Assembly: GCA_009695195.1 (NCBI GenBank)
Contig: SIBJ01000026.1
Location: 1 to 41,776 of the forward strand
Source: Pedosphaera sp.
Lineage (GTDB): Bacteria > Verrucomicrobiota > Verrucomicrobiia > Limisphaerales > JADLHS01
Direction of reading: 5' to 3'
Length of the DNA: 41,776 nt
Shown here: in pieces, positions 23,907-32,959 of the stretch
Layout: each line of letters opens with the position of its first letter
Position numbering within the stretch: position 1 is the first letter of the stretch
Position numbers and translations under genes: made by a program
The notes under the pieces: generated by a model
The model's input: only the letters and a program-made list of their open reading frames with translations
Told to the model about the DNA's origin: nothing
The model's database searches: none

Positions 23907-24033
23907 AAAACTCTGCACTGGCAAAATTTCCCTGCTCGCACATCATTCCGCCCGTGTTGGCCGCGAATGAATTGAACCAGTGGAAACCTTGCGGGCGACC
24001 GCTGGTTGGGGCGCGGCGCTTCACTCCGGGCTG

Positions 24034-24921
24034 ATGGAATTCCTGCAACAACTCATCAACGGCCTCTCGCTGGGTGCCATCTACGCGCTCATCGCGCTCG
24101 GCTACACGATGGTTTATGGCGTCCTGCGCTTCATCAACTTCGCGCACAGCGATGTCTTCATGGTCGGCGCGTTCGCGGGATTTTACCTCGGGCGCGTGCT
24201 GCCCGCGGCGTCCTTTGGCGGCGGGCTGCTGGTCTTATTTGGCGCCATGGTCATCTGCGCGGTCCTCGGCGTGGTGATCGAGAAGCTCGCCTACCGCCCG
24301 TTGCGCGGGCGCTCGACGCTCACGGTGCTCATCACGGCCATCGGGGTTTCGCTGCTGCTCCAAAACGCCGGCCAACTCATCTTCGGCGCGAACCCGAAAT
24401 CATTTCCCAAGCTTTTTCCGCAGCACAACTTCACGTTCGGCGGGATGGTTTTGTCCAGCGATCAAATCGCCGTCTTCGTGGTGACGATTGCGATCCTGTT
24501 GGGACTGCACTACATCGTGATGAAGACGCGCATCGGCACTGCGATGCGGGCGCTCTCGTTCAATCCCACCGCTGCGTCGCTGGTGGGCATCAACAACGAC
24601 ATGGTCATCTCGTTTACGTTCGCACTCGGCTCCGCCCTCGCGGCGGCGGGCGGAATTCTTTACGCCATCAACTACCCCTCGATTGATCCGCTCATGGGCA
24701 CGCTGCCGGGCTTGAAGGCGTTCGTCGCCGCCGTGTTGGGCGGCATCGGCAACATCCCCGGCGCGGCGCTCGGCGGCGTGTTGCTCGGGTTGATCGAAAC
24801 ACTTGTCGTCGCAATGGGCGGCTCGACGTATCGCGACGCCGTGGCCTTCGCGGTGTTGATTTTGATTCTGCTGGTCCGACCGTCGGGACTGCTCGGAAAA
24901 CTCCAGGCGGAAAAAGTCTGA
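24034..24921 (+). CDS. livH: Branched-chain amino acid-type ABC transporter permease LivH (295 aa)
   Basis: About eight membrane helices starting MEFLQQLINGLSLGAIYALI, then GYTMVYGVLRFINFAHSDV, which is the LivH N-terminal pattern. The conserved EAA-like loop (MRALSFNPTAASLVGINND) contacts the ATPases. With LivM it makes the inner-membrane channel. ATG 24034 was chosen by alignment with the usual LivH start; the frame is open from GTG 23980 but the extra 18 residues do not resemble the family. Its stop overlaps the livM ATG by one base. The transported solute may be amino acids, urea or amides. Confidence 0.88.
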   Translation: MEFLQQLINGLSLGAIYALIALGYTMVYGVLRFINFAHSDVFMVGAFAGFYLGRVLPAASFGGGLLVLFGAMVICAVLGVVIEKLAYRPLRGRSTLTVLITAIGVSLLLQNAGQLIFGANPKSFPKLFPQHNFTFGGMVLSSDQIAVFVVTIAILLGLHYIVMKTRIGTAMRALSFNPTAASLVGINNDMVISFTFALGSALAAAGGILYAINYPSIDPLMGTLPGLKAFVAAVLGGIGNIPGAALGGVLLGLIETLVVAMGGSTYRDAVAFAVLILILLVRPSGLLGKLQAEKV

Positions 24922-25856
24922 TGCTCTCTCGCTCGCAATATTATTTGCTGGCCGCCATCGCGGTGGCGTTTGGCGCGTCGTGGTTCTCGCGCAGTTACAA
25001 TCCCTACTTCCTCGACATCGCGGTGACCTGTGGCATCAACATCACGCTCGCCGTCAGCCTCAATCTCATCAACGGCTACACCGGCCAGTTCTCGCTCGGT
25101 CACGCCGGTTTCATGGCCATCGGTGCGTATTCCGCGGCAACGGTCACAACAATTTTCGGTGACAAACTGTTGCCGCTGGTCGGCGGTCAGACGTGGATTC
25201 TGTTTCCGCTAGCACTCTACGCCGGCGGACTCGTGGCGTCGCTGGCGGGCTTGCTCGTCGGTGTGCCGTCGCTGCGGCTGCGGGGAGATTATCTGGCCAT
25301 CGTCACGCTCGGCTTTGGCGAAATCATCCGCGTCCTGTTGCAAAACATCAACGCCGTCGGCGGCGCCCGCGGGATGATCAACATTCCGGAATATACAAAC
25401 CTGTTTTGGACCTTCGGCCTCGCGGCCATCACGGTTTACACCGTGTGGGCACTCGTGAATTCCACCTACGGCCGCGGCTTCATCGCCGTGAACGATGACG
25501 AAGTCGCCGCCGAAGCGATGGGCATCAACACGACGCGCTACAAGATCACGGCGTTCGTCGTCGGCGCGTTCTTCGCTGGATTGGCGGGCGGAATCTACGC
25601 GCACTTCAAGCAGTACATCGCGCCGCAGGGCTTCGGCTTCGACAAATCCATCGAGATCGTCGTGATGGTGATTCTCGGCGGCATGGGGAACACCGTCGGC
25701 GTCATTATCGCCGCCGTGTTGCTCACCGTCCTCACCGAATCGCTCCGCAAGTTCGGCGACTACCGGATGATTCTTTATTCGCTGCTGATCATCGTGTTGA
25801 TGATCACGCGCCCGCAGGGTTTGTTCACGTGGACGGCCAAACGCAAGACCGCTTGA
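24921..25856 (+). CDS. livM: Branched-chain amino acid-type ABC transporter permease LivM (311 aa)
   Basis: The family signature near the start is complete: CGINITLAVSLNLINGYTGQ followed by FSLGHAGFMAIGAYSAA. The coupling loop is FIAVNDDEVAAEAMGINTTR (about 191-210), and the protein ends with hydrophobic helices and the RPQGLF motif. It pairs with LivH in the membrane. ATG 24921 shares a base with the livH TGA, and livG starts four bases after the livM stop, so the three genes form one tight transcript. Confidence 0.9.
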   Translation: MLSRSQYYLLAAIAVAFGASWFSRSYNPYFLDIAVTCGINITLAVSLNLINGYTGQFSLGHAGFMAIGAYSAATVTTIFGDKLLPLVGGQTWILFPLALYAGGLVASLAGLLVGVPSLRLRGDYLAIVTLGFGEIIRVLLQNINAVGGARGMINIPEYTNLFWTFGLAAITVYTVWALVNSTYGRGFIAVNDDEVAAEAMGINTTRYKITAFVVGAFFAGLAGGIYAHFKQYIAPQGFGFDKSIEIVVMVILGGMGNTVGVIIAAVLLTVLTESLRKFGDYRMILYSLLIIVLMITRPQGLFTWTAKRKTA

Positions 25857-25859
25857 CGC

Positions 25860-26621
25860 ATGGCAGCTCTGCTCGAACTCGACCGCGCGACCATCCGCTT
25901 CGGCGGACTCACGGCCGTGTCGGAGTTGACGATGGCGGTCGGCGAATTGGAACTCATCGGCCTCATCGGCCCGAACGGCGCGGGCAAGACCACCGTCTTC
26001 AATCTCATCACCGGCGTTTATCGCCCGACCGAGGGGGACATTCGTTTCACCGGGCAATCACTCGTGGGCCGCAAGCCGTATCAGATCACCGGACACAGCA
26101 TTGCGCGCACCTTTCAGAACATCCGCCTGTTCCCGAGCCTCAACGTTTTCGACAATGTGCGCGTGGCGTTTCATCTCCACCTCAAGCACGATGCCATTCA
26201 TTCGCTCACCCGCCTCCGCAAGTTTCACGCGGAGGAAAAAGAAATCGCCGCGCAGACGATGGAACTGCTGGACATTTTCGACCTCGGAAAACATCGCGAC
26301 GCGCCCGCCAAGAGCCTCCCGTATGGACAACAGCGCCGGCTCGAAATTGTCCGTGCGCTCGCCACGAAACCGAAGTTGCTCCTGCTCGACGAACCCGCCG
26401 CCGGCATGAATCCCACGGAGAAAGCCGAGTTGACGAAGCTCATCCGGTTCATCAAGGAGAAATTCCAGATCGCCGTGCTGCTCGTGGAGCATGACATGCA
26501 AGTGGTGATGGGCATTTGCCAGCGCATCGTGGTGCTCGACTACGGTGTGAAGATCGCCGATGGCACGCCGGCGGAAGTGCGGGCGAATCCGAAGGTGATT
26601 GAGGCCTATCTGGGAGACTGA
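25860..26621 (+). CDS. livG: ABC transporter ATP-binding protein LivG (253 aa)
   Basis: Walker A GPNGAGKTT at 37-45, the ARTFQNIRLFP segment typical of LivG, signature loop SLPYGQQRRLEIVRAL, Walker B LLLLDEPAAGMNP and H-loop VEHDMQVV. It hydrolyses ATP to drive import through LivH/LivM. Ends with the usual VIEAYLGD. Start ATG 25860. It is separated from its partner livF by a 131-bp fold-back repeat, unusual in an otherwise overlapping operon. Confidence 0.92.
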   Translation: MAALLELDRATIRFGGLTAVSELTMAVGELELIGLIGPNGAGKTTVFNLITGVYRPTEGDIRFTGQSLVGRKPYQITGHSIARTFQNIRLFPSLNVFDNVRVAFHLHLKHDAIHSLTRLRKFHAEEKEIAAQTMELLDIFDLGKHRDAPAKSLPYGQQRRLEIVRALATKPKLLLLDEPAAGMNPTEKAELTKLIRFIKEKFQIAVLLVEHDMQVVMGICQRIVVLDYGVKIADGTPAEVRANPKVIEAYLGD

Positions 26622-26626
26622 AATGC

Positions 26627-26757
26627 AAAGCTCCAACATCCAAGCTCCAAGCACCAGAGAAACCCCAAGCTTCAAACATCACGGAGACCTCGCTCGAATT
26701 TTGGAGCTTGGTTGTTGGAATTTCTCTGGAGCTTGGATGTTGGTGCTTGAAGCTTTC
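26627..26757. repeat. AGCTCCAA-family fold-back repeat, copy 3, inside the liv operon
   Basis: Left arm 26627-26680 (AAGCTCCAACATCCAAGCTC, AGCACCAGAGAAA, AAGCTTCAAACATC) and right arm 26699-26757 (TTGGAGCTTGGTTGTTGGAA, TTTCTCTGGAGCTTGG, ATGTTGGTGCTTGAAGCTT) pair along most of their length. It sits between livG and livF and would form a long hairpin in the mRNA, possibly lowering or uncoupling livF expression (inference). Confidence 0.8.
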
Positions 26758-26764
26758 CGAAACC

Positions 26765-27475
26765 ATGCTTGAGATAAAAGAACTCGCGGTCAGTTACGGC
26801 GCGATCACCGCGCTGCACGGCGTGTCGTTGTCCGTTAAGCCCGGCAGCATCGTCACGCTCATCGGCGGGAATGGCGCGGGCAAGACGACCACGCTCCGCA
26901 CCGTCTCCGGCCTGCTCAAGCCGCAGGCGGGCGAAATTCTTTACAACGGCAAGAGCCTCGTCGGACTCAAGCCGCATCGTGTTGTTGAGTTGGGTCTTTC
27001 GCACGTGCCCGAGGGCCGGATGGTTTTCGCCAACCTCACCGTTCACGAAAATTTGATGATGGGCGCATATCTTCAGCGCGATAAGAACCTCATCCGTGCC
27101 TCGTTCGAATCGGTGTTCGCCACATTTCCCCGGTTGCAGGAGCGCGAACAGCAAGTCGCCGGCACATTGAGCGGCGGCGAACAACAGATGCTCGCCATCG
27201 GTCGCGCACTCATGAGCCGGCCAAAGTTCTTGATGATGGACGAGCCGTCGCTCGGCATCGCGCCGCTGCTGGTGAAGACGATTTTCGAAAAGATCGTCGA
27301 GATCAACCGAACACAAGGCATCACGATCCTGCTCGTGGAACAGAACGCCAACCTAGCGCTGGAGATTTCCCATTTCGGCTACGTGTTGGAGACGGGGAAA
27401 ATTATTCTGTCGGACAACTCGGCTGCCTTGCGCCAAAACCCGCAGGTGAAGAGCGCGTATCTCGGTGGCGGGTAG
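26765..27475 (+). CDS. livF: ABC transporter ATP-binding protein LivF (236 aa)
   Basis: Walker A GGNGAGKTT at 34-42, SHVPEGRMVFANLTVHENL (the LivF hallmark), signature LSGGEQQMLAIGRAL, Walker B FLMMDEPSLGIAP and the VEQNANLAL H-region equivalent. It forms the ATPase pair with LivG. ATG 26765 gives the normal family length; a longer frame upstream is repeat sequence. No LivK/LivJ-type binding protein accompanies the operon in this window. Confidence 0.92.
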   Translation: MLEIKELAVSYGAITALHGVSLSVKPGSIVTLIGGNGAGKTTTLRTVSGLLKPQAGEILYNGKSLVGLKPHRVVELGLSHVPEGRMVFANLTVHENLMMGAYLQRDKNLIRASFESVFATFPRLQEREQQVAGTLSGGEQQMLAIGRALMSRPKFLMMDEPSLGIAPLLVKTIFEKIVEINRTQGITILLVEQNANLALEISHFGYVLETGKIILSDNSAALRQNPQVKSAYLGGG

Positions 27476-27494
27476 CACCGGTGGGAGAAGGGCG

Positions 27495-29681
27495 TTATGG
27501 CTGCGGCGTCTTCGGCAACAGCCGTGAGATGACGATCAGCAAGCCGACCACCACCAACGCGAGGATGCCCCAAAACACCACGCCGCCCTTGCCGGGCGTG
27601 TGGGTTTCCGCCCACGAGGATTTTTTGAGCTGCTGCTCGGCAACCAGCGTGGCTATGGATTTTTCCGCCGCCAGTAATTGATTCGCGACGAGGCTCAAGT
27701 CGTAACGGGGCGATACCACCTGCGGGTTGCCGTAGTAAAGCATGAGGTCGTCGTCGGCCTTTGCCTTGAACAAGATGCGCGTGGCCGGATGGAATACCTG
27801 AAATTTTTCCAGTTCCACCGGCGGATTGTCGCCGTTATGCGTTTGCAGGATCAGCGTGTCGGATTGCAACCGGTCGTCGAGCGCAAGCGTGAATTCCTTG
27901 TCCTTGCGGTCGGGGGTTCGCGTCCAGGACGCGGTGCCGAGCTGGCGGTTGAACTTCTCGCCGCGCTCGTCGGTCAGTTCTTCGTAGAGCGCCACGTCGC
28001 GTTGGAACAGCGTCGTGCGCGCGGCGCAACTCAGGCGCGTGAGCGGCAGATTTTTTTGCGGCAGCTTGATGATCCAGCGGCTGAGTTTTTTGTCCGGCGC
28101 ATCGGTCGTCGCGGTGACGGTCGGCGTCAGCGCGCGGCGGATGGAGGTGCGTTCGAGGATGTAAGGGATTTGCTTCCCGCCGGACATCAGCCGCAGGTCC
28201 TGAAAATCCCGATGCGCGTGCGCGAGAACATTGAGGTCGAGTTCCACCTGTTGCGCGCCGGCGCGCTGAAGCTGGAGCGCCTTGCGAAATTTCCACGCCG
28301 AGATGTCGAGCGCCGCACCCTCGGGCGCGAGGTCAGCGAGCGCTTCGCGTGCGCGATAATCCGGATTGTCCGACGGCGCCGAGAAGTTGACCGGGGTGAG
28401 GCTGACGTTTTTGAGATTTGCGCCGAGCGATGCGAGGTCGTAACGCGGCGCGGGACAGCGGGCGTTGCCGGTGAGCAAATGGTGAACGCCCGCTGACTTG
28501 GCGAGGAAAACGAGATGCACTGGACGCCGTTCCGCGCGGACGGCGGTGATGGCAAGCGGTGGGCTGTCGTCGTTCTTGATGAGCACGAGCAGTTCGCGCG
28601 GCCGGACTTGCGCGCCGAGCGACACGGCGAGGTTTTCCGCCGCCGGTTGGCCCTCGACGGCCACGCGATAAATTGTTTCCACTCCGAGCGTTTGCTCTCG
28701 GATCGCGTCTTCGGAAATTTGCGCCACCGCGAGCGTGACTTGCCGCGTGAAAAGCGGTTCGGTGGTTTCGAGGCGAAGGCTGGTGATGTCGAGATTGGCT
28801 GCGCCGAGATTCAACGTCAGCCGCGTCTCGCCGGGATTTTCGTGTCGGCCGGCGATGGCGACGGGAAAAGTTTCACCCGGCATCGGCTCGGCGACCACGG
28901 CGTGAACGCGCGCACCAGTAAACGGAATCGGTTGCGAACGCTGGTCGTCCACCGTCAACCGCAGCCAGCGCCACTCAGCGGTCAGAATGGCGAGGCGAAG
29001 CTGGCCCGCGCCGTTGGGCTGACGAAAAATCGGCCGGCCTTGCGCGAGCGTCTGCCAGCGTTTGCCGTCCGGCGACGCTTCGATTTTTACCGGCTTGATG
29101 AAATTGTTGGCCGGCGTTTCCAGTGCGACGGCGTCGAGCGGCTGGGTCAGTCCGGTTTCGATGGTGATGACGGTCGCATTGGGCGAGAGCGAAACCTCGA
29201 AGGACTTCGCACTGCGGCTGGTCTTCGGCGGGGGCGCGGGGCGTTCGATGAGAAATGGAAGTTCGTTGCCCGCGTCGTCGTAAAGCCGCAAGTCTTCCAG
29301 CGCGGGCCGCGCGCCGTCGAGCGTTTCGACCGGCAGGCTGAAGCGCACGAGGCCGGGCGAGGTGATTTCAACTTTCCGCTCGCGTTGCCAGTCCGCCGGC
29401 AATGGCGCGGCGAGGGAACTGGAAAAAGCAATGAGTGCGAGGAGGCCGAGCGGAAAAAGTAGGCCGTCGCGACGCGCGCCAGCGTCCTGGAGTGCGGTGG
29501 CTGGCGGGGAAAGGGGCTGACACCGCTTTCGGACTGGGTCGGTGGAAATTTTATCCGCGCGGGCGCGTCGGCGCCAAAGCGGTGTGTGCCCCCAACCCTC
29601 ACCCACCGCACTCCATGACGCTTCGCGCGGATCGCCACCAGCCCCAAGATTTACGCCCGTCGAATTATTTGGCCGCTTCAT
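27495..29681 (-). CDS. DUF3999-like exported membrane-anchored protein (about 640-728 aa)
   Basis: An export signal (GLLFPLGLLALIAFSSSLAA) is followed by a large beta-rich region (PADWQRERKVEITSPGLVRF...), then a single C-terminal membrane helix (VVFWGILALVVVGLLIVIS) and a short tail. The architecture and the adjoining DUF2339 gene match the DUF3999 family, of unknown function. The start is unresolved: the frame opens at ATG 29681, overlapping the DUF2339 stop by 17 bases, but 29480-29623 within it is a fold-back repeat and no ATG, GTG or TTG lies in frame between the repeat and the signal sequence. A leader of about 70 residues, or a rare start codon, must be supposed. Confidence 0.7.
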   Translation of the reverse strand: MKRPNNSTGVNLGAGGDPREASWSAVGEGWGHTPLWRRRARADKISTDPVRKRCQPLSPPATALQDAGARRDGLLFPLGLLALIAFSSSLAAPLPADWQRERKVEITSPGLVRFSLPVETLDGARPALEDLRLYDDAGNELPFLIERPAPPPKTSRSAKSFEVSLSPNATVITIETGLTQPLDAVALETPANNFIKPVKIEASPDGKRWQTLAQGRPIFRQPNGAGQLRLAILTAEWRWLRLTVDDQRSQPIPFTGARVHAVVAEPMPGETFPVAIAGRHENPGETRLTLNLGAANLDITSLRLETTEPLFTRQVTLAVAQISEDAIREQTLGVETIYRVAVEGQPAAENLAVSLGAQVRPRELLVLIKNDDSPPLAITAVRAERRPVHLVFLAKSAGVHHLLTGNARCPAPRYDLASLGANLKNVSLTPVNFSAPSDNPDYRAREALADLAPEGAALDISAWKFRKALQLQRAGAQQVELDLNVLAHAHRDFQDLRLMSGGKQIPYILERTSIRRALTPTVTATTDAPDKKLSRWIIKLPQKNLPLTRLSCAARTTLFQRDVALYEELTDERGEKFNRQLGTASWTRTPDRKDKEFTLALDDRLQSDTLILQTHNGDNPPVELEKFQVFHPATRILFKAKADDDLMLYYGNPQVVSPRYDLSLVANQLLAAEKSIATLVAEQQLKKSSWAETHTPGKGGVVFWGILALVVVGLLIVISRLLPKTPQP
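29480..29623. repeat. GGAGTGCGGTGG-family fold-back repeat within the DUF3999 reading frame
   Basis: Outer arms 29481-29500 and 29603-29622 are reverse complements at 19 of 20 bases; inner arms CACCGCTTTCGG (29521-29532) and CCAAAGCGGTG (29574-29584) also pair. A related half-copy is near the right end of the window (41707-41745). The frame stays open through it. Confidence 0.75.
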
Positions 29682-32600
29682 CTTTCGCCTCCTTTTCCTG
29701 GCCGCTCGTGGCGAAGAAGCGTTGATACGCGAACGACGCGCCCCACGCGATCACCGCCACGCCGATGAACGCACCGACGCGGTAAAGCTGGTTGAGGTGC
29801 GCGAGGTCGTGGAAGAAAAGTTTCAGCAGCGTCACGCTCAACAGCCCGAGCGCGGCGTAACGCGAGGCGGGAATTTTACGCACGATGCCGACGACGATAA
29901 GCACCAACTCGAAGAGCGCCCAGGAAATGGTGTAGGTCATCTCGCGCGCGAAGTTGCCGCCGATTTCAAGCCGCACGTTCGCGCCAGCGGCGGTGAAGTA
30001 GTCGGCGATCTCGATGTTCATCAGCAGAAAGGCCAGCACGGTGCCGAGCGTGACGAGGAGCGGCGGGGCGTTGGATTTCAAAACCAGATTCCGCGGCGGC
30101 GCGAGCAACCGCGCGCCAACGAACAGCGCGATCGTCACGAGGCCGTAGGTGTAGAGATACCAGTTGAAGATCGGCGTCGCGCTGCGGACGTGGTAGCCGA
30201 GCACTTCGTAATTGAGCGCGAGCCGGACGAACGCGGCGACAAGCAGGCCGATGCCCGTGAGCCGCAGGCCGTCATGAGGCACGCGATGGAACAGCCACAG
30301 CAGCGCTGCGCCTTCGAGCGCCCAGCCGATGGTGATCCACTGTCGGTCGAACTGGATCGGAAAAATCAGCGTGATGAAAAACAAACCCACGCCGCCGAAT
30401 AACGCGAGTTTTGTGAGACGCGCTTTCGTTTCCGCTGGAATTGTTTTCAACACCACGACGAGACTCAACAACGCGGGGGTTGCGAAGGCCGCCGGCAGCA
30501 GGCCCATCATGTCGTTGGGCCACGCGGTTTTGGCGAGCCGATAAATCAGCGCGAATTGCGGCAGCCCGACCAGCGCCGCCGTCGCCCACGGAATGGTCCG
30601 GTCGCTGAACTTTTTCAGGAACAGAAACGGGAACACCGCGAACACGGCGTAGAAAATCAGATACCAGATGAGCGCGGGGCTTGGGTCGGCGGGATTGAAG
30701 CGGTTGAAGTGCCACGCACATTCGAGCGCCGCGACGCAGGCGAGGCCGACGGCGGGCAACCAGTCGTGCGAGAACATCCGCGTCACGCCGAGCAGCAGCA
30801 CGAGCAGCAGCAGCGCGAGGCCGAAGATGGGCGAAGGGTTCGCGAGCGGCAGGCGCAACGTGGCCATGATGAGCAACAGGAACGGCAGCGTGGCGGAGAA
30901 CGCCGGGAGTTGCGCGGCGAGATTTCCGGGCAACGCGAGGTCGGCGCCGGATTTGCCGCCGAGCGTGAGGGCGTCGGGTTTGAATTTGCGCGCGAGCCAC
31001 ACGCCGGCGGCGACGAAGAAGATCGCGAACGCGCCCAGCACGAAGAGCGACATCGGCAAACCGGTGAGTTCGGTGGGGACTTTGAAGATGAGGCCGGCGG
31101 TCGCAGCGAGCGTGAGCACGAGCACGGCGATGACCGGAATCAGCGAGGCCGTCAGCAGCGCGAGTCCTATCGCGAGCACGTCCACGAGCAGCACGAACGG
31201 CCAGACGACGAACGAGACTTCCGCGAGTTTGAACACCGGGATCAGCACGAGCACGAGCGCGAGCGGCGGGAACAGTTGCGCACCCCACATCGGCCCGGTC
31301 GCGCCGCGCACGCGCTTGCGCACCAGCGGAAACACCGAGTGCAGCACCGCGAACGCGAAGTAGAAAACCAGCCCGGCGTTCAGTAGCGGGGCGGTGAGCG
31401 TTTCCGCCGTCCATGCCGCGAGCAATCCGAACACGGCGAGGCCGGAGATGGTTTGCGCGGTCGCGGCGTCGTCATCAAGCAGGCCGATCGCGGCGACGCC
31501 GAGGTCCACGAGGAAAACGAAACTGAACATCAGCCACGGCCGTTCGGCGAGCGTCGGGAACGAGAAGAACCAACCGGTGAAAGCCAGCGCCACCGCGGCG
31601 AGGCCGAACGCGCTGCCCGCGAGCCACCAGTTGAATTTGCCGTTGCGTTTCGACCACCACGTCGCGGCGAGATAGAGCGCATTGAAGCCGAGCAGCACGC
31701 CGAGAGCGATGAGGATTTTGTCGCCCTCGAAATATTTTTCTGACGTGAAGAATTGGCCCGCCCAGCCGACTTGCATCACGACCGTGCCGAGCGCCGCGAG
31801 CGCGGTGAGAAAAAACCAGCGGCGATGTTGTGCGACGATGAGCAGGCCGACGTCGAGGATGGCGATGTAGCCGAAGAGGCCGAAGGGATTGTCCTCGCCC
31901 GTCGAGAGCAGATACGGCGTGAGGAAACCGCCGAGCATTCCGAGGATGGCGACGACGAGGGCGTCGAGCCGCACGGCGACGAAGAACGCGGTGGTGGTGA
32001 TGAGCACCATCAGCAGGAACGTCGGGATGGTGCCGAAAAATTCGAAGTGATAGATCGAGCGGCACGCGAAGGTGACGGCGTACAGAATGACGACACCCGT
32101 GGCACATAACGCCTGAGCGCCGACGATGTATTGTTTGCGCCGGTGCAACACCACACCGCCGACGAGCAGCGCGAGGCCGATGACGAAACCGATGGCGACG
32201 CGCAATTCCGGCGAAATAAGATTGTGATCGAAGGAATACTTCACGAAGAACGCGACGCCGAGGAACAAGGCGAGTCCGCCGATCCACGCGAACAACTTCA
32301 CGCCCATAAATTGTTCCCAGTTGATGCTGGGCAGCGACGGTGGTCGCGGCGGTATGAACGGCGGTGCGACGGGCTTGGGCGGTGCGGTTTGAGCGAAGAC
32401 CGGCGCCGGTGGCGGCTGTGGTGGCGGCGCCGCCGGAGCTTTCTCGATCGGAGGGACGATGGGTGGCGCGACGGGCGGTGGCGGTGCGGATTCCTGAAGA
32501 CGATGGAGAATCTCGGCGCGTGGTTGCGGGGTGGGTTCCGCTTCGGGTTTTGTTTCGACTGGCAGTCGCGGTTCCTGTTTCAGTTTGAACAGATCGCGTT

Positions 32601-32733
32601 CGAGTTCGCCAACGCGGCGGGAGAGTTCTTGAATCCGGTTGCCCGCCGAAACGGCGCGCACGATGAGCCAGATGGCAAGGCACGCGGGAACGCCGAGGAG
32701 CAGCAGCACAAGGATTGGTATCAGCCCGTCCAT
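29665..32733 (-). CDS. DUF2339 polytopic membrane protein (1022 aa)
   Basis: One N-terminal membrane helix (IPILVLLLLGVPACLAIWLI) leads to a short coiled coil (about 33-53), a Pro/Ala-rich linker (about 60-135), then PSINWEQFMGVKLFAWIGGL. That phrase, with more than twenty hydrophobic helices after it, is typical of DUF2339 proteins. Their function is unknown; they are very large inner-membrane proteins. The DUF3999 gene begins before this one ends, so the two are translationally linked. DUF2339 and DUF3999 are known to be neighbours in other bacteria, which suggests a joint envelope complex. Start ATG 32733. Confidence 0.85.
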   Translation of the reverse strand: MDGLIPILVLLLLGVPACLAIWLIVRAVSAGNRIQELSRRVGELERDLFKLKQEPRLPVETKPEAEPTPQPRAEILHRLQESAPPPPVAPPIVPPIEKAPAAPPPQPPPAPVFAQTAPPKPVAPPFIPPRPPSLPSINWEQFMGVKLFAWIGGLALFLGVAFFVKYSFDHNLISPELRVAIGFVIGLALLVGGVVLHRRKQYIVGAQALCATGVVILYAVTFACRSIYHFEFFGTIPTFLLMVLITTTAFFVAVRLDALVVAILGMLGGFLTPYLLSTGEDNPFGLFGYIAILDVGLLIVAQHRRWFFLTALAALGTVVMQVGWAGQFFTSEKYFEGDKILIALGVLLGFNALYLAATWWSKRNGKFNWWLAGSAFGLAAVALAFTGWFFSFPTLAERPWLMFSFVFLVDLGVAAIGLLDDDAATAQTISGLAVFGLLAAWTAETLTAPLLNAGLVFYFAFAVLHSVFPLVRKRVRGATGPMWGAQLFPPLALVLVLIPVFKLAEVSFVVWPFVLLVDVLAIGLALLTASLIPVIAVLVLTLAATAGLIFKVPTELTGLPMSLFVLGAFAIFFVAAGVWLARKFKPDALTLGGKSGADLALPGNLAAQLPAFSATLPFLLLIMATLRLPLANPSPIFGLALLLLVLLLGVTRMFSHDWLPAVGLACVAALECAWHFNRFNPADPSPALIWYLIFYAVFAVFPFLFLKKFSDRTIPWATAALVGLPQFALIYRLAKTAWPNDMMGLLPAAFATPALLSLVVVLKTIPAETKARLTKLALFGGVGLFFITLIFPIQFDRQWITIGWALEGAALLWLFHRVPHDGLRLTGIGLLVAAFVRLALNYEVLGYHVRSATPIFNWYLYTYGLVTIALFVGARLLAPPRNLVLKSNAPPLLVTLGTVLAFLLMNIEIADYFTAAGANVRLEIGGNFAREMTYTISWALFELVLIVVGIVRKIPASRYAALGLLSVTLLKLFFHDLAHLNQLYRVGAFIGVAVIAWGASFAYQRFFATSGQEKEAKDEAAK

Positions 32734-32959
32734 AAAGTTGTGATTTTAGCAGACGATGCGCCCGACAACGGCGAGAGTGGAACACACGGCGCACCCGTTA
32801 CAAGCGGGAAGATGGAACTTCCGGTTGCCGCCCGGCGATGCGCGTTCCAATTCATGGGCGCATCGTAACGGCGCGTGGTGAATCCGGTGAATTGAGAATT
32901 TTTCCAACGATCTTGAAAAAAGCGATGCCTTGGCCGGCGTATTCCATTAAATTCCGCGC

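Noticed and set aside
19610..24147. Long minus-strand frames opposite the M48 protease, propeller and prepilin genes (for example 19610-21175 and 22429-24147)
   Set aside because: Arg/Gln/His-rich translations with no motif; the plus-strand genes are secure.
6333..26757. CRISPR array made of the AGCTCCAA repeats
   Set aside because: The copies are kilobases apart, are themselves inverted repeats and have no regular spacers; no cas gene is present.
24921..27475. Urea transporter (UrtBCDE) identity for the Liv-type genes
   Set aside because: No urtA or urease genes are nearby and the sequences show no feature I can tie specifically to Urt; the broader Liv name is safer.
30272..32794. Open frames of 380 and 439 codons overlapping the DUF2339 gene in another frame
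   Set aside because: Arg/Ala-rich translations typical of the +1 frame of GC-rich membrane-protein genes.
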